64,000 bases of DNA from Flavobacteriales bacterium. Lineage in GTDB: Bacteria > Bacteroidota > Bacteroidia > Flavobacteriales_F > PHOS-HE28. The notes beneath the pieces were generated by a model, which did no database searches, was not told the DNA's origin, and saw only the letters and a program-made list of their open reading frames with translations. Positions 27,341 through 34,165 of this stretch are shown piece after piece; position 1 is the stretch's first letter; the number at the start of each line of letters is the position of its first letter. A program made the position numbers and the translations under genes. The DNA lies in the NCBI GenBank assembly GCA_020635695.1, contig JACJZH010000003.1:248001-312000 (forward strand), written 5' to 3'.

Positions 27341-28498
27341 CTAGGAATGATCGCGAAGGAGCACCTCCAGGATCCGTTCCGCGGCATGGCCATCGCCGAA
27401 CAGGGGTGGAGAGTCCCTGATACCGTGCTCCAGGAAGTCGTCCGCGGCCGCAGCGATCCGTACGGGATCGGCATCGCAGAGCACCGCATGGCCATGTTCC
27501 ACCAGCTCCACCCATTCGGTCTCCGGCCTCAGGATCAGGCAGGGCGTATCGAAGAAATAGGCCTCCTTCTGCACACCACCCGAATCGGTGACGACCAGCC
27601 GGGCATTGCGCTCCAGTTCAATGATGTCCAGGAAACCCGCCGGGGGGATCAGGAGCATGCCGGCGGCGCCCTTGATATCGGCCAGCAGCGTGGGGTCCAG
27701 GAAGCGCTCCATGCACTTCGCCGTGCGCGGATGCAACGGAAGCACCACGGTGGAACCACTGCGCTCGTGCAGGGCGAACAGACTGCGGAAGATGGCGTTC
27801 AGCCGCTCGGGAGCGTCGGTGTTGTGATCACGATGCACCGTGGCAAGCACGAATTCCTTCGGCCGAAGTCCCCATCGCTCCAGCACATCGCTCCGCTCTG
27901 CGGCCAGGCGCGCGAAATGCCTGCTGTTGTCGTACATGACATCCCCGCTCTGATCAACCAGGGGCCGGTCCACCGAGGGCCTCCCTTCCGGGTAGGCCCT
28001 GAATCCTTCGTTCCGAAGATTGTCCACCGCCGTACGCGTGGGACAGAATAGCCAGGTGGAGCAATGGTCGCAGACGATGCGGTTCACTTCCTCCGGCATG
28101 GCCTTGTTGAAGGACCTCAATCCGGCTTCCACGTGGGCCACCGGCACGTGGAGTTTCGCGGCCGCGATCGCACCCGCCAGCGTACTGTTCGTATCGCCGT
28201 ACAGCACGACGACATCCGGCCGATGCTCCAGGATACCGGCCTCGATGCCTTCCAGCATGCGCGCCGTCTGAACGCCATGGCTTCCGGAGCCGACGCCGAG
28301 GTCGATGTCCGGCCTGGGGATGCCGAGCTCATCAAAGAAGACCTGGGACATGTTGGCATCGTAGTGCTGCCCCGTGTGGAGGATGGTCTCCTTCACGCGG
28401 CCCGCAAAGGGTCCGTGGACCGCGCGGCTCAGGGCCGCGGCCTTGATGATCTGGGGCCTGGCCCCGATGATGGTCAGCAGATGCAATGAACGGCTCAT
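27341..28498 (-). CDS. wecB: UDP-N-acetylglucosamine 2-epimerase (non-hydrolysing)
   Basis: A 385-residue GT-B-like fold with the WecB/MnaA hallmarks IIGARPQIIKAAAL, HTGQHYD, VYGDTNSTLAGA-type VVLYGDTNST, HVEAGLRS, MPEEVNRIVCD and TDSGGVQKEAYF. It interconverts UDP-GlcNAc and UDP-ManNAc, supplying ManNAc-type sugars. It lies in the exopolysaccharide region and overlaps radC by 4 nt (ATGA). Confidence 0.95.
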   Translation of the reverse strand: MSRSLHLLTIIGARPQIIKAAALSRAVHGPFAGRVKETILHTGQHYDANMSQVFFDELGIPRPDIDLGVGSGSHGVQTARMLEGIEAGILEHRPDVVVLYGDTNSTLAGAIAAAKLHVPVAHVEAGLRSFNKAMPEEVNRIVCDHCSTWLFCPTRTAVDNLRNEGFRAYPEGRPSVDRPLVDQSGDVMYDNSRHFARLAAERSDVLERWGLRPKEFVLATVHRDHNTDAPERLNAIFRSLFALHERSGSTVVLPLHPRTAKCMERFLDPTLLADIKGAAGMLLIPPAGFLDIIELERNARLVVTDSGGVQKEAYFFDTPCLILRPETEWVELVEHGHAVLCDADPVRIAAAADDFLEHGIRDSPPLFGDGHAAERILEVLLRDHS

Positions 28499-29205
28499 GC
28501 CGAGAGCATTCCCTGGTCAGCGAAGCTGAAGAATCCGGTGGAGGCGACGATCAGGTGGTCCAGTACGGCCAGGTCAAGGACCCTGCCGGCAGCGACCAAC
28601 TTGCGGGTCAACTGGATGTCCGCCTCGCTGGGACGCAGCTGGCCGGATGGATGGTTGTGGAAAAGGATGATGCCGGAAGCCTGGTGCTCCAGCGCACTTC
28701 GGAAGATCACCTTGGGATCGGCCACGGTACCATGGAAACCTCCGCGCCCCACCTGTCTGCGCCCGATCACCTGGTTGGCCCGGTCCAGGAGGAGCAGCCA
28801 GAACTCCTCATGTGGCAGGTCCTCCAGGGTACCGCGCAGCAGTTCGTACGCGTCAGCACTGGTGGTCACCTTGTCAGGACCCTTGGACGCTCCCCGATCG
28901 CGGCGTCTTCGACCCAGTTCGAGGGAGGCGGCAATGGTGATGGCCTTGGCCTGTCCCATGCCCTTGAACCGCATGAGGTCGTGCACACTGAGCCTGGCCA
29001 GGCGGCCAAGATCGTTCCCGCAGCTGTGGAGCATCTCCTTGGCCAGGTCCAAGGCCGTGGCCTTGACCGAACCCGTGCGGACCAGGATGGCCAGCAGTTC
29101 GGCATCGGAAAGCGCCCTGGGCCCATGGTCCAACAACCGTTCCCTGGGCCGGTCGTCCGGGGCCCAGTTCCGGATGCTCAGCCGGCCATTGGGTTCGGGG
29201 TCCAT
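28495..29205 (-). CDS. radC: RadC family JAMM/MPN+ protein
   Basis: A 236-residue protein with the N-terminal UPF0758 helix-hairpin-helix region (RPRERLLDHGPRALSDAELLAILVRTG) and a C-terminal JAMM metal motif (FHNHPSGQLRPSEAD). RadC was named for DNA repair, but the role is now doubtful; it may act in recombination or mobile-element contexts. It is intact. It lies between rpsT and wecB, and the ATGA overlap with wecB makes expression of the two linked. Confidence 0.95.
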   Translation of the reverse strand: MDPEPNGRLSIRNWAPDDRPRERLLDHGPRALSDAELLAILVRTGSVKATALDLAKEMLHSCGNDLGRLARLSVHDLMRFKGMGQAKAITIAASLELGRRRRDRGASKGPDKVTTSADAYELLRGTLEDLPHEEFWLLLLDRANQVIGRRQVGRGGFHGTVADPKVIFRSALEHQASGIILFHNHPSGQLRPSEADIQLTRKLVAAGRVLDLAVLDHLIVASTGFFSFADQGMLSA

Positions 29206-29211
29206 ATCGCT

Positions 29212-29249
29212 TGAAAATGGAACAGGCCCACCCGAAGGAGGACCTGTTC
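29212..29249 (-). terminator. probable terminator downstream of rpsT
   Basis: An inverted repeat, GAACAGG (29220-29226) with CCTGTTC (29243-29249), has a further short CC/GG stem inside. On the minus strand it is followed by a short ATTTTC tract. It would end the rpsT transcript before radC. Confidence 0.6.
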
Positions 29250-29254
29250 AGAGT

Positions 29255-29263
29255 TTCGTCGAA
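29255..29263. repeat. TTCGTCGAA motif, copy 1
   Basis: An odd-centred palindrome (TTCG-T-CGAA) followed by GGG. It matches copies in the gaps at 30908-31083 and 34094-34123. Confidence 0.5.
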
Positions 29264-29270
29264 GGGCCGA

Positions 29271-29525
29271 TCACTTCATGCCATTGACATGCCGCTGAAG
29301 CGAGGACTTCAGGTTGGCGGCCTTGTTGGCATGGATGATGTTCCGCTTGGCCAGCTTGTCCAGCATGCTGTTCACCTCCGGAAGCAGTTTGGTGGCCTCC
29401 TTGGCATCGGAGAGGCTGCGAAGCTTCCGCACCGCATTGCGGGTGGTCTTGTGCTGGTAGCGGTTGCGCTCGTTGCGGGTGGCCGACTGGCGAACACGCT
29501 TGAGGGCGGATTTGTGATTGGCCAT
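29271..29525 (-). CDS. rpsT: 30S ribosomal protein S20
   Basis: An 84-residue basic, all-helical protein beginning MANHKSALKRVRQSATRNERNR, characteristic of S20, and ending LQRHVNGMK. S20 binds 16S rRNA early in small-subunit assembly. It has its own promoter (29559-29587) and terminator (29212-29249), so it is a single-gene unit inserted in the polysaccharide region. Confidence 0.97.
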   Translation of the reverse strand: MANHKSALKRVRQSATRNERNRYQHKTTRNAVRKLRSLSDAKEATKLLPEVNSMLDKLAKRNIIHANKAANLKSSLQRHVNGMK

Positions 29526-29558
29526 GGCAGTTCCTGTTCAATTCCCCGAAAGGGAGCG

Positions 29559-29587
29559 CAAATATAAGGGCTTCCCGGGTTCGGCAA
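29559..29587 (-). promoter_or_regulatory. rpsT promoter: -7 TATATTTG with -33 TTG
   Basis: An exact -7 element at 29566-29559 with TTG at 29587-29585 on the minus strand, spaced by 18 nt. The leader is about 30 nt. Confidence 0.7.
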
Positions 29588-29644
29588 GTGGTCTCCAAAA
29601 GAAAAGGCCGACCGCGGCCGACCTTTTCATGGGTGCCCTTCGTC

Positions 29645-30814
29645 TCAGTAGGCGTTGGGGTCCTTCCGGAACATGTTCAGCACGGTGAGCGCCACGATCT
29701 TCAGGTCCAGCGTGAAGGACCAGTTCTCCAGGTACCAGATGTCCAGTTCCACACGCTTCTCCATGAGGTCCGGCGTGTTGGTCTCTCCACGGAAGCCGTT
29801 CACCTGGGCCCAGCCGGTGATCCCCGGGCTCACGAAGTGCCTCACCATGTACTTGTCGATGATGTCGCAGTACTGATCGTTCAGCCGCAGCGGATGGGGA
29901 CGAGGACCCACCACGCTCATCTGGCCGAACAGCACGTTGAGGAACTGCGGCATCTCGTCCAGGTTGCTCTTCCGCAGGAAACGCCCCACGGCAGTGACCC
30001 GGGGGTCGTTCTTGGTGGCCTGCTTGAAGTCGGCCTCCTTGTTCATGCGCATGGAGCGGAACTTCCAGCAGACGAACTCCTTGTTGTCCCGTCCAAGCCG
30101 CACCTGCTTGAAGAAGACAGGTCCCTTGGAGGACAGCTTCACGAGCAGGGCCAGGATGGGGAACAGCCAGGTGAACACCAACGTGATCACCAAGAGGGAG
30201 AACACGATGTCGAAGGCACGCTTGACGGCCCTGTTCACGGCGCGCTCCAAGGGCTCCCGGCGCAACTTGCTCACGGGAACGGCACCATGGAACTCCAGCT
30301 CCGAGGTCTGCACCACCGGAATGAAGCTGTCCGCGGACGGGATCACCCGGAAGCGGATGGTGTTGCGCTCACAGAACTCCATGAGCTCGGTGATCTCCTC
30401 GCGCCGCGTGCCCGGAAGTGCGCAGTACACGATGTCGATCCGGTGACGGAGGACATGCTCCTTGAGCGCATCCACCGTACCCAGCACGTGTGCTCCCAAG
30501 GGACCCTCGATCGGGCCATCATTGAACACGCCACAGAACCGGTACCCGCGAACGGTCTGGTCCTCACAGTACTGGAAGATCTCCTCGGCCGCCGGGCCAT
30601 CACCCACGATCACCAGGTCCTTGACCGTAGTGAGCGGTTCCAGGGTCAGCACCTTCGAAAGACCGCTCTGCACGTTCTGCAGGGACAACTTGCGGTTCCG
30701 CAAGGTTCCGGACAGCGCTTCTTCAGCAGGGGCTCCGGAAGCCATGCGGTCGGAGAGCAGCCCTTGGAAGAGCAGCCTCCTTCTACCGATCAGTGCGTTG
30801 TTCAATTCCTCCAT
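29645..30814 (-). CDS. polyprenyl glycosylphosphotransferase (initiating sugar transferase), short form
   Basis: A 389-residue protein. A Rossmann-like domain (about 62-185, KDLVIVGDGPAAEEI) is followed by one membrane hairpin (AFDIVFSLLVITLVFTWLF) and a bacterial sugar transferase domain (PVFFKQVRLGRDNKEF, WKFRSMR, KSNLDEMPQFLNVL, SVVGPRPH, ITGWAQVNG). It should load the first sugar-phosphate onto undecaprenyl phosphate for polymer assembly. Typical homologues are about 460 residues with four extra N-terminal membrane helices; these are absent, and the promoter lies directly upstream, so no frameshift hides them. Confidence 0.9.
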   Translation of the reverse strand: MEELNNALIGRRRLLFQGLLSDRMASGAPAEEALSGTLRNRKLSLQNVQSGLSKVLTLEPLTTVKDLVIVGDGPAAEEIFQYCEDQTVRGYRFCGVFNDGPIEGPLGAHVLGTVDALKEHVLRHRIDIVYCALPGTRREEITELMEFCERNTIRFRVIPSADSFIPVVQTSELEFHGAVPVSKLRREPLERAVNRAVKRAFDIVFSLLVITLVFTWLFPILALLVKLSSKGPVFFKQVRLGRDNKEFVCWKFRSMRMNKEADFKQATKNDPRVTAVGRFLRKSNLDEMPQFLNVLFGQMSVVGPRPHPLRLNDQYCDIIDKYMVRHFVSPGITGWAQVNGFRGETNTPDLMEKRVELDIWYLENWSFTLDLKIVALTVLNMFRKDPNAY

Positions 30815-30852
30815 GGTCGCATTTTCATGACGGCCGTTCCGAAGAAGTGGTC

Positions 30853-30884
30853 CAAATGTAGGGTGAGGCGTTGTGCGATGTCAA
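30853..30884 (-). promoter_or_regulatory. sugar transferase promoter: -7 TACATTTG with -33 TTG
   Basis: An exact -7 element at 30860-30853 with TTG at 30884-30882 on the minus strand, spaced by 21 nt. The leader is about 36 nt. It supports the short sugar transferase start at 30814. Confidence 0.65.
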
Positions 30885-30907
30885 CACTCGTCGCCAAAAA
30901 AATCTCA

Positions 30908-31083
30908 TTCGTCGACAATAAGGGCGGTTTCGTCCATTTGGACGTTGACCACCCCGGTGCGTCACGATCGCCATTCCGTCGAACCTATCCTCCTGATGAC
31001 CAGGACCTTGCGTCCAATCCATGCAGACCGGATGGAGGCCAGGGACCAATGGATCCGTCGAAGGGATCGGCCATTTCGTCGAA
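30908..31083. repeat. cluster of TTCGTCGA-type motifs upstream of the sugar transferase
   Basis: The 283-nt gap 30815-31097 holds no gene. Four motif copies lie in it: TTCGTCGAC (30908-30916), TCCGTCGAA (30975-30983), TCCGTCGAA (31054-31062) and TTCGTCGAA (31075-31083). All are in the same orientation. They lie upstream of the promoter at 30853-30884 and could be regulator-binding sites. Confidence 0.5.
30931..30944. promoter_or_regulatory. short palindrome CGTCCA-TT-TGGACG, possible operator
   Basis: A perfect 6-bp inverted repeat with a 2-nt centre, about 50 nt upstream of the sugar transferase -33 box. It is too small to terminate transcription; a protein-binding role is inferred only. 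Confidence 0.3.
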
Positions 31084-31097
31084 GGCGCGCCCCTCCC

Positions 31098-31865
31098 CTA
31101 CCTACCGAGCAGCCGGTGGATGCCGTGCTTGAGGAACAGGCCCAGGAAGATGCTGTTGGTCACCAGATACCGCTTCCAGAGGCGTCCGGGTTCCAGCCAG
31201 AGCCTGTAGCACCATTCCAAGCTGAGGTCGCGCATCCACTTGGGAGCTCTGGTGTCCATGCCCGCGTACAGGAGAAAGGCGCCCCCCAGCCCGAGCATCA
31301 CGCCCTGGACGCGGCCCTTCATCGCCGCCATCCACCTTTCCTGCTTCGGGCAGCCCAGGGAAACGAAGACCAGGTGGGCACCCGAGGCGTTGATCCGCTC
31401 GGCATCTCCCGCAAGGTCCATCTCCTCCAAAGCGGCGAACGGAGGGGAATAGGCTCCGCAGACCTCGATGCCCGGGAACTCCCTGCCCGCCCGTTCCACC
31501 ATGGCATCCAGGACCTCCTGCCTGCCACCGTAGAGGAAGACCTTGAGCTTCCTGGCGTGCGCTTCCGACAACAGGGCCGGCAACAGGTCGTTCCCGGCAA
31601 CGCGCTCCTGATCCACGCCATGAAAGAGCCGCATCGCATAGAGCACCGGCATGCCATCCGCCGTGGCCAGGTCGGCGCCGTTCACCACGGAAGCGAACCC
31701 GGGATCCCTGGCCTCGGCCGTCATGTGCGCGTTCACGCAGCATACGTAGGAGGATCGATGGGCCTCTCCGAGATCGGCTATCGCCCGCACATGCGCGGCA
31801 AAGCTGCCCAGGCTGATATCGGCCGTGAGCACGCGCTTCCTTCCCAGGACCCCGTCTTGGTTCAT
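31098..31865 (-). CDS. WecG/TagA/CpsF-family glycosyltransferase (GT26)
   Basis: A 255-residue protein with the family blocks CCVNAHMTAEA, NGADLATADGMPVLYA, FLYGGRQEVLDAM, VFVSLGCPKQERWM and GVGGAFL-like LGLGGAFLLYAG. TagA-type enzymes add N-acetylmannosamine or related sugars to undecaprenyl-linked intermediates. This fits the nearby wecB, which supplies UDP-ManNAc. The start overlaps the epimerase stop by 4 nt. Confidence 0.92.
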   Translation of the reverse strand: MNQDGVLGRKRVLTADISLGSFAAHVRAIADLGEAHRSSYVCCVNAHMTAEARDPGFASVVNGADLATADGMPVLYAMRLFHGVDQERVAGNDLLPALLSEAHARKLKVFLYGGRQEVLDAMVERAGREFPGIEVCGAYSPPFAALEEMDLAGDAERINASGAHLVFVSLGCPKQERWMAAMKGRVQGVMLGLGGAFLLYAGMDTRAPKWMRDLSLEWCYRLWLEPGRLWKRYLVTNSIFLGLFLKHGIHRLLGR

Positions 31866-32878
31866 GCGCGCGCCCGTTCCTTCTGCCGCACGTCCTTCAG
31901 GGTGTGCGGGATGATGGGACCGCTCACATCGTCGTACCAGCGCACGGTCTCGCGCACGCCTTCCTCCAAGCTCCACGGTGCCTCACCGAAGGCATCGATG
32001 GTACGGTCCATCGGTGTGATGTAATCGCTGGTCATGCTCCGGAACCGCCCGCTGTTGATCGGGAAGGGGATCCTGAGCAGGGCCAGACCATCGCCGATCC
32101 AGGCAATGACCTTGACCAGTGCGCCAGGGATGTACCGGACCTTCCTGCCGGTGAGCGCCCGGTGGAAGGCATCCACCCAGGTCCTCAGGTCGAACGGCCG
32201 GTCGCCCACATAGAACACGCGCCCGGCGACCTGGTCCACTGGAGCGCTCAACATCTTGTCGATCTGCCAGACCACGTTCCCCACGTATCCATAGCTCCGG
32301 ACCACGCGCACATTGGCCGGGTGCAGGTACAGGCCCTTGCGCATGACCTTGAACATCAGGTCCCTGTAGCGGAGGGACCATGGGCCCCAGATGGTGGTCG
32401 GCCGGATGATCGTCCAGGTGCAGGAAAGTCCCGCTTCCCGGGTGTTCACCTCGGTCAGCCACTTGGACTCCCCGTACAGGGTGAAGGGCTTGTGGTCCAG
32501 GTCATCCTTGGGCTGATAGCCCGCCTCACACACGAACTGCGTGCTGGTAACGATCAAGCGTTCCACGGAAGGCGTTTCCCGGACCACCTCCAGCAGGGAC
32601 CGGGTGCCCTCATGGTTCTGCAGATAGCCACCCATGTCGTGGTGCTCGTCCGTATCGGCCCGGGCGGCCAGGTGCACGACATGCGTGGGGGCGGTCTCCT
32701 GGAAGATCGCCCTGACCCGATCCTGCTCAAGGATGTCACAATTCTGCCAGTATGGCGCGTGTGCTGGATCCAGCGGCGGGTTCCAATCCAGGTTCACTGG
32801 CTGGATGCCCCGGTCCAGGTAATGTTGCATCAGGTTGGTGCCAATGAACCCGGAGCCTCCGGTGATCAATATGCGCAT
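31862..32878 (-). CDS. NAD-dependent sugar epimerase/dehydratase
   Basis: A 338-residue extended short-chain dehydrogenase. It has the nucleotide-binding ILITGGSGFIGTNLM, HVVHLAARAD, catalytic TSTQF and YGESK (YxxxK), and IIRPTTIWGPWS. It modifies a nucleotide sugar; the exact reaction (4-epimerisation, dehydration or reduction) cannot be told. It is in a tight minus-strand operon: 1 nt from the upstream GT4 gene, ATGA overlap with the downstream TagA-type gene. Confidence 0.9.
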   Translation of the reverse strand: MRILITGGSGFIGTNLMQHYLDRGIQPVNLDWNPPLDPAHAPYWQNCDILEQDRVRAIFQETAPTHVVHLAARADTDEHHDMGGYLQNHEGTRSLLEVVRETPSVERLIVTSTQFVCEAGYQPKDDLDHKPFTLYGESKWLTEVNTREAGLSCTWTIIRPTTIWGPWSLRYRDLMFKVMRKGLYLHPANVRVVRSYGYVGNVVWQIDKMLSAPVDQVAGRVFYVGDRPFDLRTWVDAFHRALTGRKVRYIPGALVKVIAWIGDGLALLRIPFPINSGRFRSMTSDYITPMDRTIDAFGEAPWSLEEGVRETVRWYDDVSGPIIPHTLKDVRQKERARA

Positions 32879-32879
32879 G

Positions 32880-34004
32880 TCAGGTCGTGTTCCGGAGCCC
32901 CGCCAGGGCATCCTCCATGTTCCGTTGGAACCGTTCCAACGTGAATCGCTGCTCAAAGATGCGTCTGCCCTCCTCTCCCATCCTTCGACGAAGTTCCGGC
33001 GAGTCCGCCAGAACGCCCAGTCGCCCGGCCACGGCGCCAGGATCCTCCACGGGCACCAGATAGCCGTTCACACCGTCGCTCACCACGGACGGTATGCCCC
33101 GCCAATGCGTGCTCACCACCGGCCTGGCGAACTGCATGGCCTCCACCAGCACCAGGCCGAAGCTCTCAGCCTCGAAGTGCGAGGGGAAACAGAAGATGTC
33201 GCACGCCGCGAAGTGCCGGAACTTCTCTTCATCCCGCTTCACGCCCAGGAAACGCACGCGGTCCGTCGCCTCCCGCTGATGCAGAAAACGCTCACACTCC
33301 CTTCTGAATTCCTCGTCACCCCATCGGCCCATGAGCTCGAGTTCCACGTCGCGCCCTTCGTTCAAGAGCAGCACAAAGGCCTCCAACAGCACCTTGACCC
33401 CCTTGCTCGGTATCAGGACACCCGTGAAGAGGATGCGGATGGGACCCTCGTGCTCCGGGGCCCGCTCAGGAACGGTCCCCCGCATGTCCGCCACACCGTT
33501 CGGGACCACGATGCTCCGAGAGGCCCGGAAAGCGAGGCCGTCGTCGGGGTTCTCGGCCGCGGTCCGAATGGCCAGCGCCGGACGGCCATAGGCCAGGTCG
33601 AACAAGGGCCTGAGCAGGAACGGAAGCCGGCCGCGAAAACCGGACACGCCCCCGGCATGAAAGTGGAACACCGTGCGTGAGAACATCCAACGGGTGGCGC
33701 AGAGCAGGATCAGGTCCCGCAGGACCGGAACGAGGTTGGGCCCGCTGGGAGGGTAGTACAGCACCGGAGTCCGAGAGCGAAGGCGTGCCCACCAGATCCT
33801 GGCGATGGTGGTGAACAACAGCAGCACCTTCCGCCATTGGAACCGGCCCACGCTGTCCATGTCGTCCGAGAAGGCCAGGCGCACATGCTCAAGGTGGATG
33901 CGATCGTAGCGCCCCGCCAGCAGGGCCTCGATCATGACCGCCTGCCCTCCGAAAGGCGGGGGGGTCTGTCCGACCACCAACACGCGCAGAGGGCCTGCAG
34001 ACAT
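32880..34004 (-). CDS. glycosyltransferase family 4
   Basis: A 374-residue GT-B enzyme. The N-terminus has VLVVGQTPPPFGGQAVMIEALL. The C-terminal half has RILFTGVLIPSKGVKVLLEAF, FCFPSHFEAESFGLVLVEAMQFARPVV with the E-x7-E motif, and SDGVNGYLVPVED. It adds a sugar to the lipid-linked repeat unit on the cytoplasmic side. The start was chosen at MSAGPLRV because a TAGCTTCG -7-like element sits at 34010-34017. It is the first gene of a short minus-strand run. Confidence 0.92.
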   Translation of the reverse strand: MSAGPLRVLVVGQTPPPFGGQAVMIEALLAGRYDRIHLEHVRLAFSDDMDSVGRFQWRKVLLLFTTIARIWWARLRSRTPVLYYPPSGPNLVPVLRDLILLCATRWMFSRTVFHFHAGGVSGFRGRLPFLLRPLFDLAYGRPALAIRTAAENPDDGLAFRASRSIVVPNGVADMRGTVPERAPEHEGPIRILFTGVLIPSKGVKVLLEAFVLLLNEGRDVELELMGRWGDEEFRRECERFLHQREATDRVRFLGVKRDEEKFRHFAACDIFCFPSHFEAESFGLVLVEAMQFARPVVSTHWRGIPSVVSDGVNGYLVPVEDPGAVAGRLGVLADSPELRRRMGEEGRRIFEQRFTLERFQRNMEDALAGLRNTT

Positions 34005-34009
34005 GGCGG

Positions 34010-34017
34010 CGAAGCTA
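34010..34017 (-). promoter_or_regulatory. -7-like promoter element TAGCTTCG for GT4 operon
   Basis: One mismatch to TAnnTTTG, ending 6 nt before the GT4 ATG. It would give a near-leaderless transcript. Confidence 0.4.
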
Positions 34018-34093
34018 ATCGGCGTACGTCTCGGGCCGTAAAGGGGCCTGCGGCGGCTTTTCACATCCCGGCGTGAGCACCCTGCCGGAGCGA

Positions 34094-34123
34094 TTCGTCG
34101 AAGGCCAGGCGCCGTTCGTCGAC
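34094..34123. repeat. two TTCGTCGA-type motifs in the divergent GT4/beta-helix gap
   Basis: TTCGTCGAA (34094-34102) and TTCGTCGAC (34115-34123), spaced 21 nt start to start, which is two helical turns. They lie between the GT4 gene and the beta-helix gene and repeat the motif seen upstream of the sugar transferase. Confidence 0.5.
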
Positions 34124-34165
34124 GACCCGCAACTCCCTCCTCCCGGCGCAGGTTGAAGGACCTCA

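Noticed and set aside
25140..28498. Exosortase-type (PEP-CTERM) polysaccharide system
   Set aside because: A deacetylase and a FemAB-like gene are adjacent as in such loci, but no exosortase or PEP-CTERM-like protein was found.
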